NCBI RefSeq assembly: GCF_003711515.1
Contig: NW_021167080.1
Coordinates: 3,912,381 to 3,976,380 of the forward strand
Length of the DNA: 64,000 bases
Direction of reading: 5' to 3'
Source: Sodiomyces alkalinus F11
Taxonomy: Eukaryota > Ascomycota > Sordariomycetes > Glomerellales > Plectosphaerellaceae
Shown here: piece after piece, positions 22,067 to 31,748 of the stretch
Layout: each line of letters begins with the position of its first letter
How positions within the stretch are numbered: the stretch's first letter is position 1
Translations under genes and position numbers: made by a program
The notes under the pieces: model-generated
What the model was told of the DNA's origin: nothing
Database searches by the model: none
Seen by the model: the letters and a program-made list of their open reading frames with translations, nothing else

Positions 22067-23435
22067 GGTGGCGATAGGTGGTGTACTTTGGTTTGTTCGG
22101 AGGAATTGGTACGAATATCGACGGATTGACGGTTTACGTGCTCGTGCTCGCTGGACGGCCGTTATGGCAAACCGTGGATCGGCTAGGGGGTTTGTTTGGT
22201 CTGTTCGGAGGAATTGGTACGAATATCGACGGATTGCGTGGTGCAATGGGGCGACATGTATCGGGACAACACGGGAGACAGAGTAGGACCACAGGTGGTA
22301 GACGTTCTAGACAACTTGGTAATGGGCTGATGATGATGGAGACACGACTCGACACGACTCGACCCGACAGCTTCAAAAGTTTCAACGTTCTCGGAAACCG
22401 GAAACGGACCCACACCCCAGCCTGATGTAAGCACCGTGCAATGTTTGCGACACACTGTAAGGGGTTAGAGGCATGAGCTTGAAATTCCATTCATCCCATA
22501 TTAGTCAGGTGCCTCTGTGGTTTGTAACGCAACTGTACAGTGTGCGGTACACGAAGCATGCAAGTTCCCGATCCGACTCGGACCGCTTTATTATGAAAGC
22601 ACGTTTCATTCGTTTCCGTTCATCCTCCCACGTCTGGCGACTCGACAATTCTCATCTGCCAGATTAGAGTTCGGCTTAAGCCAGTCCAGACGGTACGAAT
22701 CGATGGACTTGTCAAACAATCATCTCGCTCCCGGCTCCCGGCTCCCGGTCCCGCTCCCCCACCTTTCTCTCTTTCCGACAGCCCCCCCTCATGTCCGCAA
22801 CCGGGAGCGGATGAAACCTGGGCGTCTAGGAGTCCGTCCCAGACGCGGAATTTCCTGTGGTGCAGTACAACGGTGCGGTGCGTCTCTGAAAGCTTCCAGA
22901 GCCCGCATTCGGTCAGCCCACTTTCACGAAGGCGTCGGAGAGGCGAGCTTGTGTCTTACTGCCGTACACCGTCGTAACTCACTTCGGCCAAGTCCCAACA
23001 CACACCACTGGAGTTCACCGGCGCTATCCCGGTCTCTCAAGCAGAAAGCCATGTGTCATCCTCTTTCCGTTCTAAACTCTATCTCAGTCCATCTCTGTTA
23101 GGGCCGCCGACTTCGCAAACGGTCCCGAATGATCGTCCCTCGTGGTGACTCGGTGTGCCATATCAGGTAGGGGATTCTAGACGTGCTATTTGTAGTGAAC
23201 GTTACGCCCTCGTCTCATTTCGAGAAATCGGCCCATCATCCGTAATTCCCTCTCCTTCCACCTGTCTGCAATATTCCCATATAAGACGGCCCCATCTTCT
23301 CAATCTCCTGGCTAGTATATTTCGCCACTCTGGCGGTCATTTATGCACAGGAGGTTTCTGCTTTCCCTCTGCCACTCGTTGCGTGTTATCCTTCTTGTCT
23401 GCGGTGCCTTGACGCACGTGACACCTTCGGTCACA
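22067..23435. promoter_or_regulatory. Divergent intergenic region (COX16 / small Cys-rich gene)
   Basis: 1.37 kb with the 42-bp direct repeat near COX16 and several open frames without family features. The rest is unremarkable. Confidence 0.4.
22087..22236. repeat. 42-bp direct repeat pair upstream of COX16
   Basis: The copies at 22087-22128 and 22195-22236 differ at a single base (T/C at the seventh position) and start 108 bp apart. Both contain GGAATTGGTACGAATATCGA. They lie within about 170 bp of the COX16 start, so they are in its promoter or 5' UTR. Confidence 0.85.
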
Positions 23436-23892
23436 ATGCCCGTTTACTGCTCCAACTTCTACGTGTGTAACTGTCCCCGGCCTAACAAGCTCGTTCGTAG
23501 CGCCGACACTGACAATGATACCAGGGCTCCATCCAGTGCCGGGGCTACGCCCCTCGCTTCGGCGAACGCTGCGGCTTCTGCACGGTAGGTCCCCACACAG
23601 CTTTCGAGTTCCCTCGACTCTTCTTCGTATATGGAAAACCAAACTGACTTGGGTCCCCCTTTCCCAGGTACACCGACGCGGTAGACCCCTGAAGCCAGGA
23701 CTTCTTCCGCCCGCCGAGGAGCCAGACTGGAACCCCCCGCACACGCCGTCGGATGACGACGAGGACGAAGAGTTCGACGAGCGAGAGTACGATGCTTCCA
23801 AACGAACAGCGTTGCGTCGGCGCCGCGGTGCAGAGACCGGGGTGCGGCAGCAGTTGCAGTCGCTATTAGACTGTCGACGGTCATCATCATGA
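23436..23892 (+). CDS. Small cysteine-rich N-terminal domain protein, unknown function
   Basis: No long frame covers this gene, but three exons fit well: 23436-23462, 23525-23584 and 23668-23892, all phase 0, giving 103 residues. The introns (62 and 83 nt) have GT-AG ends and CTGAC branch sites a short way before each acceptor. The product begins MPVYCSNFYGSIQCRGYAPR and contains FGERCGFC, so four cysteines (C5, C14, C25, C28) spaced 8-10-2, which suggests a small zinc-binding fold. The rest is Pro-rich, then acidic (SDDDEDEEFDERE), then basic (RTALRRRRG). I recall similar short MPxYCSNFY starts in fungi but know no function. There is no signal peptide. The start is supported by the splice pattern. 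Confidence 0.6.
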
Positions 23893-24299
23893 ACATGATC
23901 ATATCCGCATAGACGGTGGAAAGCATTGAGAAGTGGGATCTGATTTTGTGGCGTTTTTTTGGACACAGATAAAGGCAAGATAGACGGGATGTCTAGATTT
24001 GGAATTACAATGGGCGCATAAGGGATTTAAAGACATGATGGACTGGGCTTCAGCACTTCGCCTCGGGAGAGGAGTTCGAAGGCATTTGGGCGCCCTTCTG
24101 GTGGACTAGGGGCAGATATACATCTCACGATACAGGAAACGAGCTTGATGAGGAGATACCAAGTCGAAACAAAACGAAACCCTTTTTCTAGATGATAAGT
24201 CCAGTGCCTTTTTGGAATGGTATGGGTATTTCTTTTTCCCTGCCCCTCGCCGTTTTCTACCTCTCCCCCAGCCAAGTCACCGTCGCCATGCGTTTCTAT
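23893..24299. other. Convergent 3' intergenic region
   Basis: 407 bp between the stops of the small Cys-rich gene and HST2. No gene seen. Confidence 0.45.
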
Positions 24300-25848
24300 T
24301 TATGAAAGCTTCGAGCTCGCCTCCCCCCCCTTTACTGCATCTTCGCCGCCCAATATATCTCCGCCAGGACTTCCCGCGGGACGACCACTTTTACCATCTC
24401 CGCCGCCTCCTGAAGGTACATCACCCCCCAGTCGAAGCTGTAGCTCCTCCTGCGCGGACGGGCCGTCGTCTCCACCAAGTGCACTTCGGCTAGACGCGTC
24501 AGGGGCGGGAACGGCAGCGGCCCGATCGGCATTCTCCGCTGGTCCCGAGGAGGCCTTCTCGTCCTCCCTCTCCTCTTCCCCTCCACGAGAGTGTAAAGTG
24601 ACCCCCTCCTCGCCTCCTGTCCTTGAGACTTCTTCCTTCCGGTCCGTCTCGACCTCTTCTTCGACCTTGGCACCCACGTCCGCCAGCCCGTCCTTTTCCT
24701 CAGTCTTGTCGCCGCCGGCAGCACTCTCGTCATTCGGCGATTCGAGGGTAAGAGCGGCCTCGACCTCCTCAGTCAACTTCCGAATCTCATCCTCAATATC
24801 CGCGCGACCAGCGCCCGCATCGGGGTCCACGCGCGCCACCTGGCGCGCGGCCTCCTCGTCGCGCACGACACCGCGCCAGAGGGCCTCCAGCTCCTCGGAC
24901 CAGCCGAGCAAGGCCGCCAGACGCCGTATGCCGGCATCGCAGGGCCCCAGCTCGAGGACGTCGTCCGGGCGGTAGCCCATGCGGCCGACGCGCTCCTTGT
25001 TGAGCAGAAGGCGGGGCACGTGGGGCTGGGCGTACTCGGGCAGGCCGGCGAACGGGTAGACGCTGAGGCTGGTGCCCATGACGATGACGAGGTCGGCCAT
25101 GGCGGGCAGGTGGCTCGCGTCCCGGAAGGCGGAGGGGAGGGCCTCGCCGAAGAAGACGATGTCGGGTTTCACGAGCCCCCCGCAGGAGCGGTCCTTGCAG
25201 CGCGGGACGACCTCGCGCTGGACGTGGTCGAGCATGTCGTCGTCCGGGAAGGGGGTGCGGCACTCGATGCAGCGCTGGGTGGCGAAGCTGCCGTGGGCTT
25301 CGACGATCTTGTCGGCGGGGACGCCGGCGCGGCGCTCCAGGCAGTCGATGTTCTGGGTGAAGTTCATCAGGAGGCGGCCCTTCTTGGCGAGCAGAGCGAT
25401 GAAGGCATGGGAGATGGTGGGGTGGAATTTTCCAGGGTATAGTTCCTTGGCGAGGTAATAGAAGGGCTCCGGGTGCTTCCGGAAGTACTCGATGTCGAAG
25501 ACGGCCTCGGCATAGGGCAGGTTGAGGCGGGCCAGGTTGTCGTAGAGGCCTGTGCCGGGGGAGCGGAAATCAGGGACTATATGGGAGAAGAATTGTCAGT
25601 GAGGCGAGTTCGAGGAGACGACGAAGAAATCGAGGCTGACATTTCGCGACACGAACAAGAGGCACACAGGACTCCAGGAGAGAAACAAACGTACTTCCAG
25701 CGGCAGTGGAAATGCCGGCTCCGCACATGACTACAATGCGCCATGCCGGAGCATCTTTAATGTAATGAGCTAGAGACTCAAGACTGCGGTCCCCGAGTGT
25801 CTGGGGCGGGCCGTTGGCTTCGTCCAAGACAGATTCTTCGTTGCCCAT
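24300..25848 (-). CDS. HST2: NAD-dependent protein deacetylase, HST2/SIRT2 class
   Basis: A class I sirtuin that removes acetyl groups from histone and other lysines, using NAD+ and releasing nicotinamide and O-acetyl-ADP-ribose. Two exons on the minus strand, 25695-25848 and 24300-25576, with a 118-nt intron that splits the NAD loop and rejoins as GAGISTAAGIPDFRSPGTGL, give 476 residues. Other motifs: NFTQNIDCLER, the catalytic His in EAHGSFATQRC, zinc cysteines CIEC and CKDRSC, PDIVFFGE, and MGTSLSVYPFAGLP. After about residue 300 comes a long acidic, Gly/Ser-rich tail (GGEEEREDEKASSG and similar) that is much longer than in yeast Hst2 and probably disordered. It is divergent from the YSA1-like Nudix gene. 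Confidence 0.96.
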
Positions 25849-27116
25849 TTTGAACCTATTTGGTTTAGGGCGGAAGTGACGGGGACGACGTCGGCGGCCT
25901 ATCTTGGCGGTGGCGAAAAAGGGACAGGACGGAGGAACAGATTAAGAATTCTATATTCTATACACTTAGTATCAATGGAAAAGATGATGCCATCAGAGAT
26001 GGGAAGACTGGTTGAAGAATGAGTGAAAGATGATGTTTCAAGGTGTGTGTGCGGGAGGGAGGGAGGGAGTGAGATGGTGAAGTGAGCGCCGTTGAGGTCC
26101 GTGTGGGGTCCGCTGTGGGGTCCCGGTGAGACGCTGTAGCCTTACCGAGTGATTGCTATGCTTAAGGTACCTACCTTACCAAGTAACTACTATGGTGTCT
26201 GTGAGATCAGAATACAGTAAGATACCCCAACTTGAGTCATGCCGAGTACCACGACGGAAACAACATAATATGATACAAAGTACCTTATGGAATAAGTGTA
26301 ATAACCGTGATCCTAGTTCAACATTTACAGTGTAACGGCTTCAATGGCCGCCTCTGGGCCCTGAAAAACACTTGGATTAGGTAGAGACTAACATATACGT
26401 ACATAGGCGTTAGGGGCGTTGTTGTACACCTTCGAATGACACAGCTACCTCACGTACCTTAATGAAGGGACCAAGTTGTTCAAGGTACCAAGGTACACAA
26501 TCATCACTCTTCCCGTGTGCAACTGTCACCCCAGGTCTGTATCATAAGGTACCTTCGTGCCTGCTCGGCAGCCTGCGATGTTTGTTCGTTCGTACCCATC
26601 CGGGATGGGAAGTTACCCCGCCCCCGCATTCACACTTGGTACGGCTCAATGTACCTCAAAATACCTACAGCACCAGGTACCTTATTCAAAGATACAACAT
26701 CCAGTACCTGCCAACCGGAGACACCTAAGGTACCTTACCTTACCTGGTACACGACGAGCCGGCAATGCGCCGGTTGGGCACCGATTGTATGTATCACTGG
26801 TTCCTCGTTATCAGGACAGATGAGGAGCACGACGGGGGGAAACAGTGAGAAGAGTGCTGCTTTTCGGCCTGTAAAAGTCAAGAAATAAAACTAAAAATAA
26901 GGTAGGTAATAAAAAGGGCCAGGGGCAACGGCCTGCACATCAGATAGATAAGATAAGAGTAAGGCACAGGTCTGATTCAGGTACCTAAGGTATCTACTCC
27001 GTCCTCCGAAGTCCGGCTTCACCGCAACATCGATGATCGCTCACCTCCCGGGCAGGACGAACAAGAAACAAGTCCATCTTCTCCACGCCGTGACGAGAAG
27101 AGATAAAATAGAAGAG
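25849..27116. promoter_or_regulatory. Divergent intergenic region (HST2 / YSA1) rich in AGGTACCT palindromes
   Basis: 1.27 kb between the two starts. From 26160 to 26990 it holds many copies of AAGGTACCTT-like words, for example near 26164, 26546, 26666-26690, 26727-26750 and 26979. No gene is supported in the overlapping short frames. Confidence 0.5.
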
Positions 27117-27952
27117 ATGTCTGCCTCAGAAGCCAAAGTGCTTTCCATAGGGCCTCTGGTATTGGCCCCCTTTACCCAAGCTCACCCGGGTCAACCCCCA
27201 AACCCCCCATCTTACTTCCATTCATGCCAGCAGCTAACCATGCTATTCCTCTCTCTCACGTTCCCTTATCCAGCCCGAAAATGAGGCGGCCTGGATCAAA
27301 CTCAGCAAAGTCACATATCGAGACCCAAACGGCCAGACGCGCACCTGGGAGTCGGCGGAGCGCCGCACCCGGCCCACGACAAGTGACGTCGACGGCGTCG
27401 GCATCGTCGCCCTCCTCCACACACCCGCCGGCCCAGAGATCATCCTCCAGAAGCAGTACCGGCCCCCCATTGACCGCATCTCCATCGAGGTGCCCGCCGG
27501 CCTGATCGATGCCGGCGAGACGGCCGAGCAGGCGGCCGTGCGAGAGCTGCGCGAGGAGACGGGCTATGTTGGTGTCGTCACCGAGACATCGCCCATTATG
27601 TTCAACGGTGAGACTTTTACCCTTTTTTTCTTCTTCTCTTTTTCTTCTTCCTCCCCTCTTTTTCCTCCCCTTCCCATTCCCACCGCCGACAATATTGACC
27701 TCCACCCTAACAGACCCCGGCTTCTGCAACACCAATCTCCGTATGATCCACGTATCCATCGACCCGTCCCTCCCAGAAAACCAGAACCCCCAGCCCCAGC
27801 TGGAGGAAAACGAGTTCATCGAGGTCTTCACCGCTCCCCTCGCCACCTTATGGGATGAGTGTAAGAAGCTCGAGGCCGAAGGGTACGCCATTGATGCTCG
27901 GGTCGGGACTTTGGCCGAGGGCGTCGAGTTTGCCAAGACGTTGAAGCTATAG
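27117..27952 (+). CDS. YSA1: ADP-sugar pyrophosphatase, Nudix hydrolase, YSA1/NUDT5-like
   Basis: Hydrolyses ADP-ribose (and probably O-acetyl-ADP-ribose) to AMP and ribose 5-phosphate; cytosolic or mitochondrial in yeast. Three exons, 27117-27158, 27274-27607 and 27714-27952, give 204 residues. Exon 1 reads MSASEAKVLSIGPL, and the joins restore the family sequence at both ends. The Nudix box is complete: GLIDAGETAEQAAVRELREE followed by TGY, fitting GX5EX7REUXEEXGU. EIILQKQYRPPIDRISIEVP is the usual stretch before it. The C-terminal helix region (DPGFCNTNLRMIHVSID) also matches. It is convergent with the next Nudix gene, 228 bp away. Confidence 0.95.
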
Positions 27953-28180
27953 CGCTTGTGGGAAGAGGAAGGGAACACTTCCCAATATTTCTTTTCGTTA
28001 GAGCAAAGACCACAAACCAAACCTGCCCATGGATATAGAGGTAACCATATAGAAGTCCCATGTAGAACATACCACCATGTCCCGGAATTGTCTGCCACAC
28101 AGGGATAGAAGAGGCAGTGTTTCGTGGTCGTGGCAGGGAGTATTTTGGAATTTCTAGAGGGATTTTCTACCGCAGGCAGC

Positions 28181-29142
28181 TCATATCTTGCCCTCCCTCT
28201 TAAGACCCTCCCATAGAGCCAGGGCAGCGAGACATTTCGCATCGCGCGCCCCGACCCGCCACAGGTCCCGCATAGGCACCAGCCTGAGAGTGATCTTCTC
28301 GCCATGTTCCCTCAATCCGGTCAGCCGCCCAGCCCAGTCCTGGAGTTGCGCCCTCGGCACCCGCCTCTCGTGGCTGTAGAGGGTGATGTGTTCGTCGCAT
28401 CCACCAGCGGAAGGGTACATGGCGTTCGGCAACCTTTCCCCTTCCTCCCCCCCCTTTCCGCCTTCATCCGCAAGCTCGCTGGCCAACTCGCTAAGACAAA
28501 CGAGTTCACCCTCGCGAATCTCCACCCCCAACTCCTCCTCCATCTCCCTGGCCGCAGCGCCGGCGAAAGAACCCTGCCCGTCGACCATGCCGGCCGGTAT
28601 CTCCGCGAAGGCCAGGCTCGCGGCCGGCACGCGCGGCTGCACGGTGAGGACGGCGTACCGCTCGTCCGAGTCGGAGGCGTTCGCTTTCGCGTCGACGTCG
28701 TCCGGGATGAGCATGACGAGCACGGCGACGCTGGGCCCGCGGAGGAAGATGCTGCCGGGAAGACGCTCGCCTGCGGCGTTGGATACGTCGGCTACGGCTT
28801 TGAGGAAGCCTACCTTGCCTGTCCCGCCGAAGATGTCGAAGGCTTGGACGGTGATGGAGGTGAGGCGGTACGGGTCCGGGTGGAAAGGGTGGGTTGCGGT
28901 GCGGGATTGGAGGGCTATTGAGTTTGTGAGGGTTGATACCCAGGTCTGTCGTTGACGGGGGGTTCGATTGCTTTAGTTAGTGGTCGGAGGTCCCGAAGGA
29001 AGGAAGGAGGGCTTGGCGTTGGAGGACAAGAGGGGGGAAACAGTACGATGAATGGTTTGAAGTCGAGGAGCTGGTCTTCTGAGAGACCTTGGGGGATGGT
29101 GACGGGGATGTCGCCGTGGTCTTTGAGCCGAATGGAGGACAT
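28181..29142 (-). CDS. Nudix hydrolase of the NUDX14 (ADP-sugar diphosphatase) type
   Basis: Two exons on the minus strand, 29047-29142 and 28181-28945, joined by a 101-nt intron with an ACTAAC branch site, give 286 residues. The N-terminus is MSSIRLKDHGDIPVTIPQGL. The Nudix box (28523-28591) reads GMVDGQGSFAGAAAREMEEE then LG, so the first Glu of the classical GX5E is replaced. I recall the same feature in plant NUDX14 (ADP-glucose/ADP-ribose pyrophosphatase), which also shares the PAGM...FxGxAxREmEEE pattern. The remaining REUXEE residues that bind metal are present. The product should cleave an ADP-sugar to AMP plus sugar phosphate. Its job beside YSA1 and HST2 is unproven. Confidence 0.85.
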
Positions 29143-29782
29143 GGTGCGAATTGTTGATAGCTTGTTCGTGCCGGATGATGGAATTGAGGTGAGATGGTGG
29201 GCGAGTCGATGGGTAAGAGGAGGGAGAGAAAGGACGGCGGTGGACTTGGAACGAGTCCCGGATGGTGATGCGTTGGGAGTTCGATGGGCGTGTTTTGTGA
29301 AAATAGGGCGAATCGATAAAATGCCGGTCGCTACACGTGGAATCGACCACTTCCTCATCCTACCTTATGGAATGTAGTGGGGTTTGATTCTGACCGAGTT
29401 AAAGATCTGGGGTGTGTAAAGGGACAAAGCGGGAAAAGTGAGGGATCATATGATTTGCCTGTCGAGATGTTTCCTTGGGAGTCGCGTGACGTCAAATCCA
29501 TTATTTTATTTTTATTTCCTCATTTTGCCACAAGGAGTCTTTGACTTCAAAAAATGAAATAAATAAAATCAGCGCACGAAATTGATTCTCATGATGCTGT
29601 ATGAGATGATGTATGCATCCACGGCTAGGCCCAGGAATCACTGTTCTTGATCAATGTTGCTAATAAACATGCTTGCTATCCGTGGACTTAATAGGTATTT
29701 CCGCATCTCTCGTAGCCATTCGCCTCGCCAAAGCAAAGCATAGCGCATAATGTAGAACGCAGGGACAGACTCGGCCCCAAGT
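29143..29782. other. Intergenic region, 640 bp
   Basis: Upstream of the NUDX14-like gene and downstream of the next minus-strand gene. It holds an AT-rich imperfect inverted repeat around 29500-29570 (TTATTTTATTTTTATTTC against GAAATAAATAAAATC). No gene seen. Confidence 0.4.
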
Positions 29783-31009
29783 CTAAACGGCCCAGTAGAC
29801 GGCAACGCCGACCTTTTGAACGTTGTTCGCCCAACCCGGGAATCGTGACTTGGCCCAGACGGTGACCACGTCTCCCAGCCTCAGGTTTCGCACAAACTCC
29901 CCGGTGCCGCTCGCCTTCCCCCTACCTTGGCGTTTCAGTCGCTCAGCCTCGGGCGAGTCCGGCGAGATGTCGTCGGTCCAGGACCAGACGATCCGGTAGT
30001 CGCCAGCTGTGCTGGTGGCCGTCCTGTTGCACTGGATCTTCTGCTGCTGGTTCGGCTCCAGCGGGTGGTTGTAGCGCGGCGTGTTCCCCACCACTTCGGT
30101 CTCCGGGTAGACGGGGCGCAGGCCAGTCACTCGAAACGGCCGATCGCGAAACGGCGCCGTCGTTTCGCTCTCACCCTCACCCTCACCTTTGCCCTTACCC
30201 TTGCCCTTATCCTCACCCTCATTCTTACCCTCGTCGTTACCCTCGTCGGCGTGGGCGAAAGATTGCGATCCAAGGTGGCGGGCGGCGCGAGGGCCATGGA
30301 GAAAGCTGCGACCAAGCCCCCCAATAAAAGGGTGCGACAATTGTAGCCTGGTTGGCGGCTTCTTGTCGATCGTACTCTTGCTGTCCAAAGACTTCTGGCA
30401 TGTCGCGTCAACCTCCTCTTTGTCGCCCTCCTCCTCGTTATTGCCGTCGAACCTCTCCAGGCCGGCCTCAAACCTCTCCAGACCGGCCTCGAACCACGTC
30501 CACGATCCCTCGAACGTCCCCCGGTCCTTCGCCTCGCCGCCCCAGCCCTGGTCCCTGCTGCGGAGGGTGAAGACGATTTTCCGCACAGGGCGTTCGAGCG
30601 CCGTGCCGGCCCTCAGCTTCTTGAACGCCTCAACGGGCGCCGCCTCGCGGAGCGGCTCGGGTGCGGCCGGCGTCGAGATCCACTCGCCGGGCTGCGCGAT
30701 GCTGTCTTGGTCGAATCCGACCGGAGGGCTGCGGAGGAGCAGGGCGTTCTCGCGATCTCTGCGCCCGCTCGAGATGCGGATGTCTTGCCTTGGCGGTCGC
30801 TCGATGACGGTTTCGCAATGGGGCCAGTACTCGGCGTGGTCGATGATGATGTCGACCACCTCGGGCGGCATCTGGGTGGCCTTGCTGAGCATGGTCTTAA
30901 CGACGATGACGTCGATGGGTCGCGGCTGAAAAATGCCAGACTGGGAATCCATGTTGGGTTGGCTGGAAAGAGAGGGCACGTATTGCCAGAGTCCAGATAA
31001 GAATGACAT
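29783..31009 (-). CDS. Conserved fungal protein of unknown function with charged repeats
   Basis: One open frame of 408 residues. The region around residues 30-70 (MPPEVVDIIIDHAEYWPH) is F-box-like in tone. The C-terminal half contains blocks such as FRVTGLRPVYPETEV, DYRIVWSWTDDISPDS and RLGDVVTVWAKSRFPGWANN, which recur in a family of uncharacterised ascomycete proteins. Two repeat regions stand out: a direct duplication of FEAGLER (WFEAGLERFEAGLERFDG), and a Glu/Gly/Lys run (about residues 253-280; 30165-30250) with EGNDEGKNEGEDKGKGKGKG. No signal peptide or membrane segment. No function is claimed; the C-terminal motif is the best handle. Confidence 0.78.
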   Translation of the reverse strand: MSFLSGLWQYVPSLSSQPNMDSQSGIFQPRPIDVIVVKTMLSKATQMPPEVVDIIIDHAEYWPHCETVIERPPRQDIRISSGRRDRENALLLRSPPVGFDQDSIAQPGEWISTPAAPEPLREAAPVEAFKKLRAGTALERPVRKIVFTLRSRDQGWGGEAKDRGTFEGSWTWFEAGLERFEAGLERFDGNNEEEGDKEEVDATCQKSLDSKSTIDKKPPTRLQLSHPFIGGLGRSFLHGPRAARHLGSQSFAHADEGNDEGKNEGEDKGKGKGKGEGEGESETTAPFRDRPFRVTGLRPVYPETEVVGNTPRYNHPLEPNQQQKIQCNRTATSTAGDYRIVWSWTDDISPDSPEAERLKRQGRGKASGTGEFVRNLRLGDVVTVWAKSRFPGWANNVQKVGVAVYWAV

Positions 31010-31748
31010 GAATTGGATGGAGGGAGTTGGGTCTCGGTTGACAAGGCGAGAAAGATCAAGGTCGGATTGATGTTAATCTTTATAGGTGCTAGGGTACTTC
31101 TGTGAGAGATGCGTCAGTGCAAAAAGGGTGTACAGAGTACCGATTTCAACCTAGGTACCTATGAAGCTATAGGTGACGCAGTGTACCTTAACCAACGCTG
31201 CGTTGGATGATGAAAAGAAGCTGGAAGAGGGTGGGTGGGTGAATCATCCAGGGAATCATCTAGGCTGCAGCGATAATACTGAGGTCAGGTGACCTGCCTG
31301 GGAGCGGGGGCTGACCGAGAAGAAACAACGTCATTACGACCGCCTTCACCTTTGTTTCTAGGCACGACGTTTGACGGAGTACAACGCACGAGTACCTTAC
31401 TAAATTTAGGGGTTTAGGCAATTATTAGCTACGTCACTCAACTCGAGCTTGGATGACATAATACGTAACAGCATACTCCACACACACCCCAATGTCTCTA
31501 TAGACTTATCTTATCAGCACGTGAAATTTCACCATCGTCGGCCCCGACTTCGGTGTTCCCCAAACGAGCTCCATGGGGCTTTACCACATCTTCAACCACC
31601 ATGGCTAAAGATGCGCTGACAAACCAGACAGGCAGGCCTCATGGACTGGCCTTCATCTGAGTTCGGGGTGGTCGGTTGTCATCTTTATTCCCTCTGCTTC
31701 TGATAATTTGACAAGGGCAACCAACTCCTCACACTCCTCACAACAACC
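31010..31748. promoter_or_regulatory. Divergent intergenic region (unknown / Cys2-like)
   Basis: 739 bp between divergent starts. It contains CCTAGGTACCTATG near 31152 and GTACCTTAAC near 31183, words shared with other intergenic regions here. No gene seen. Confidence 0.4.
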
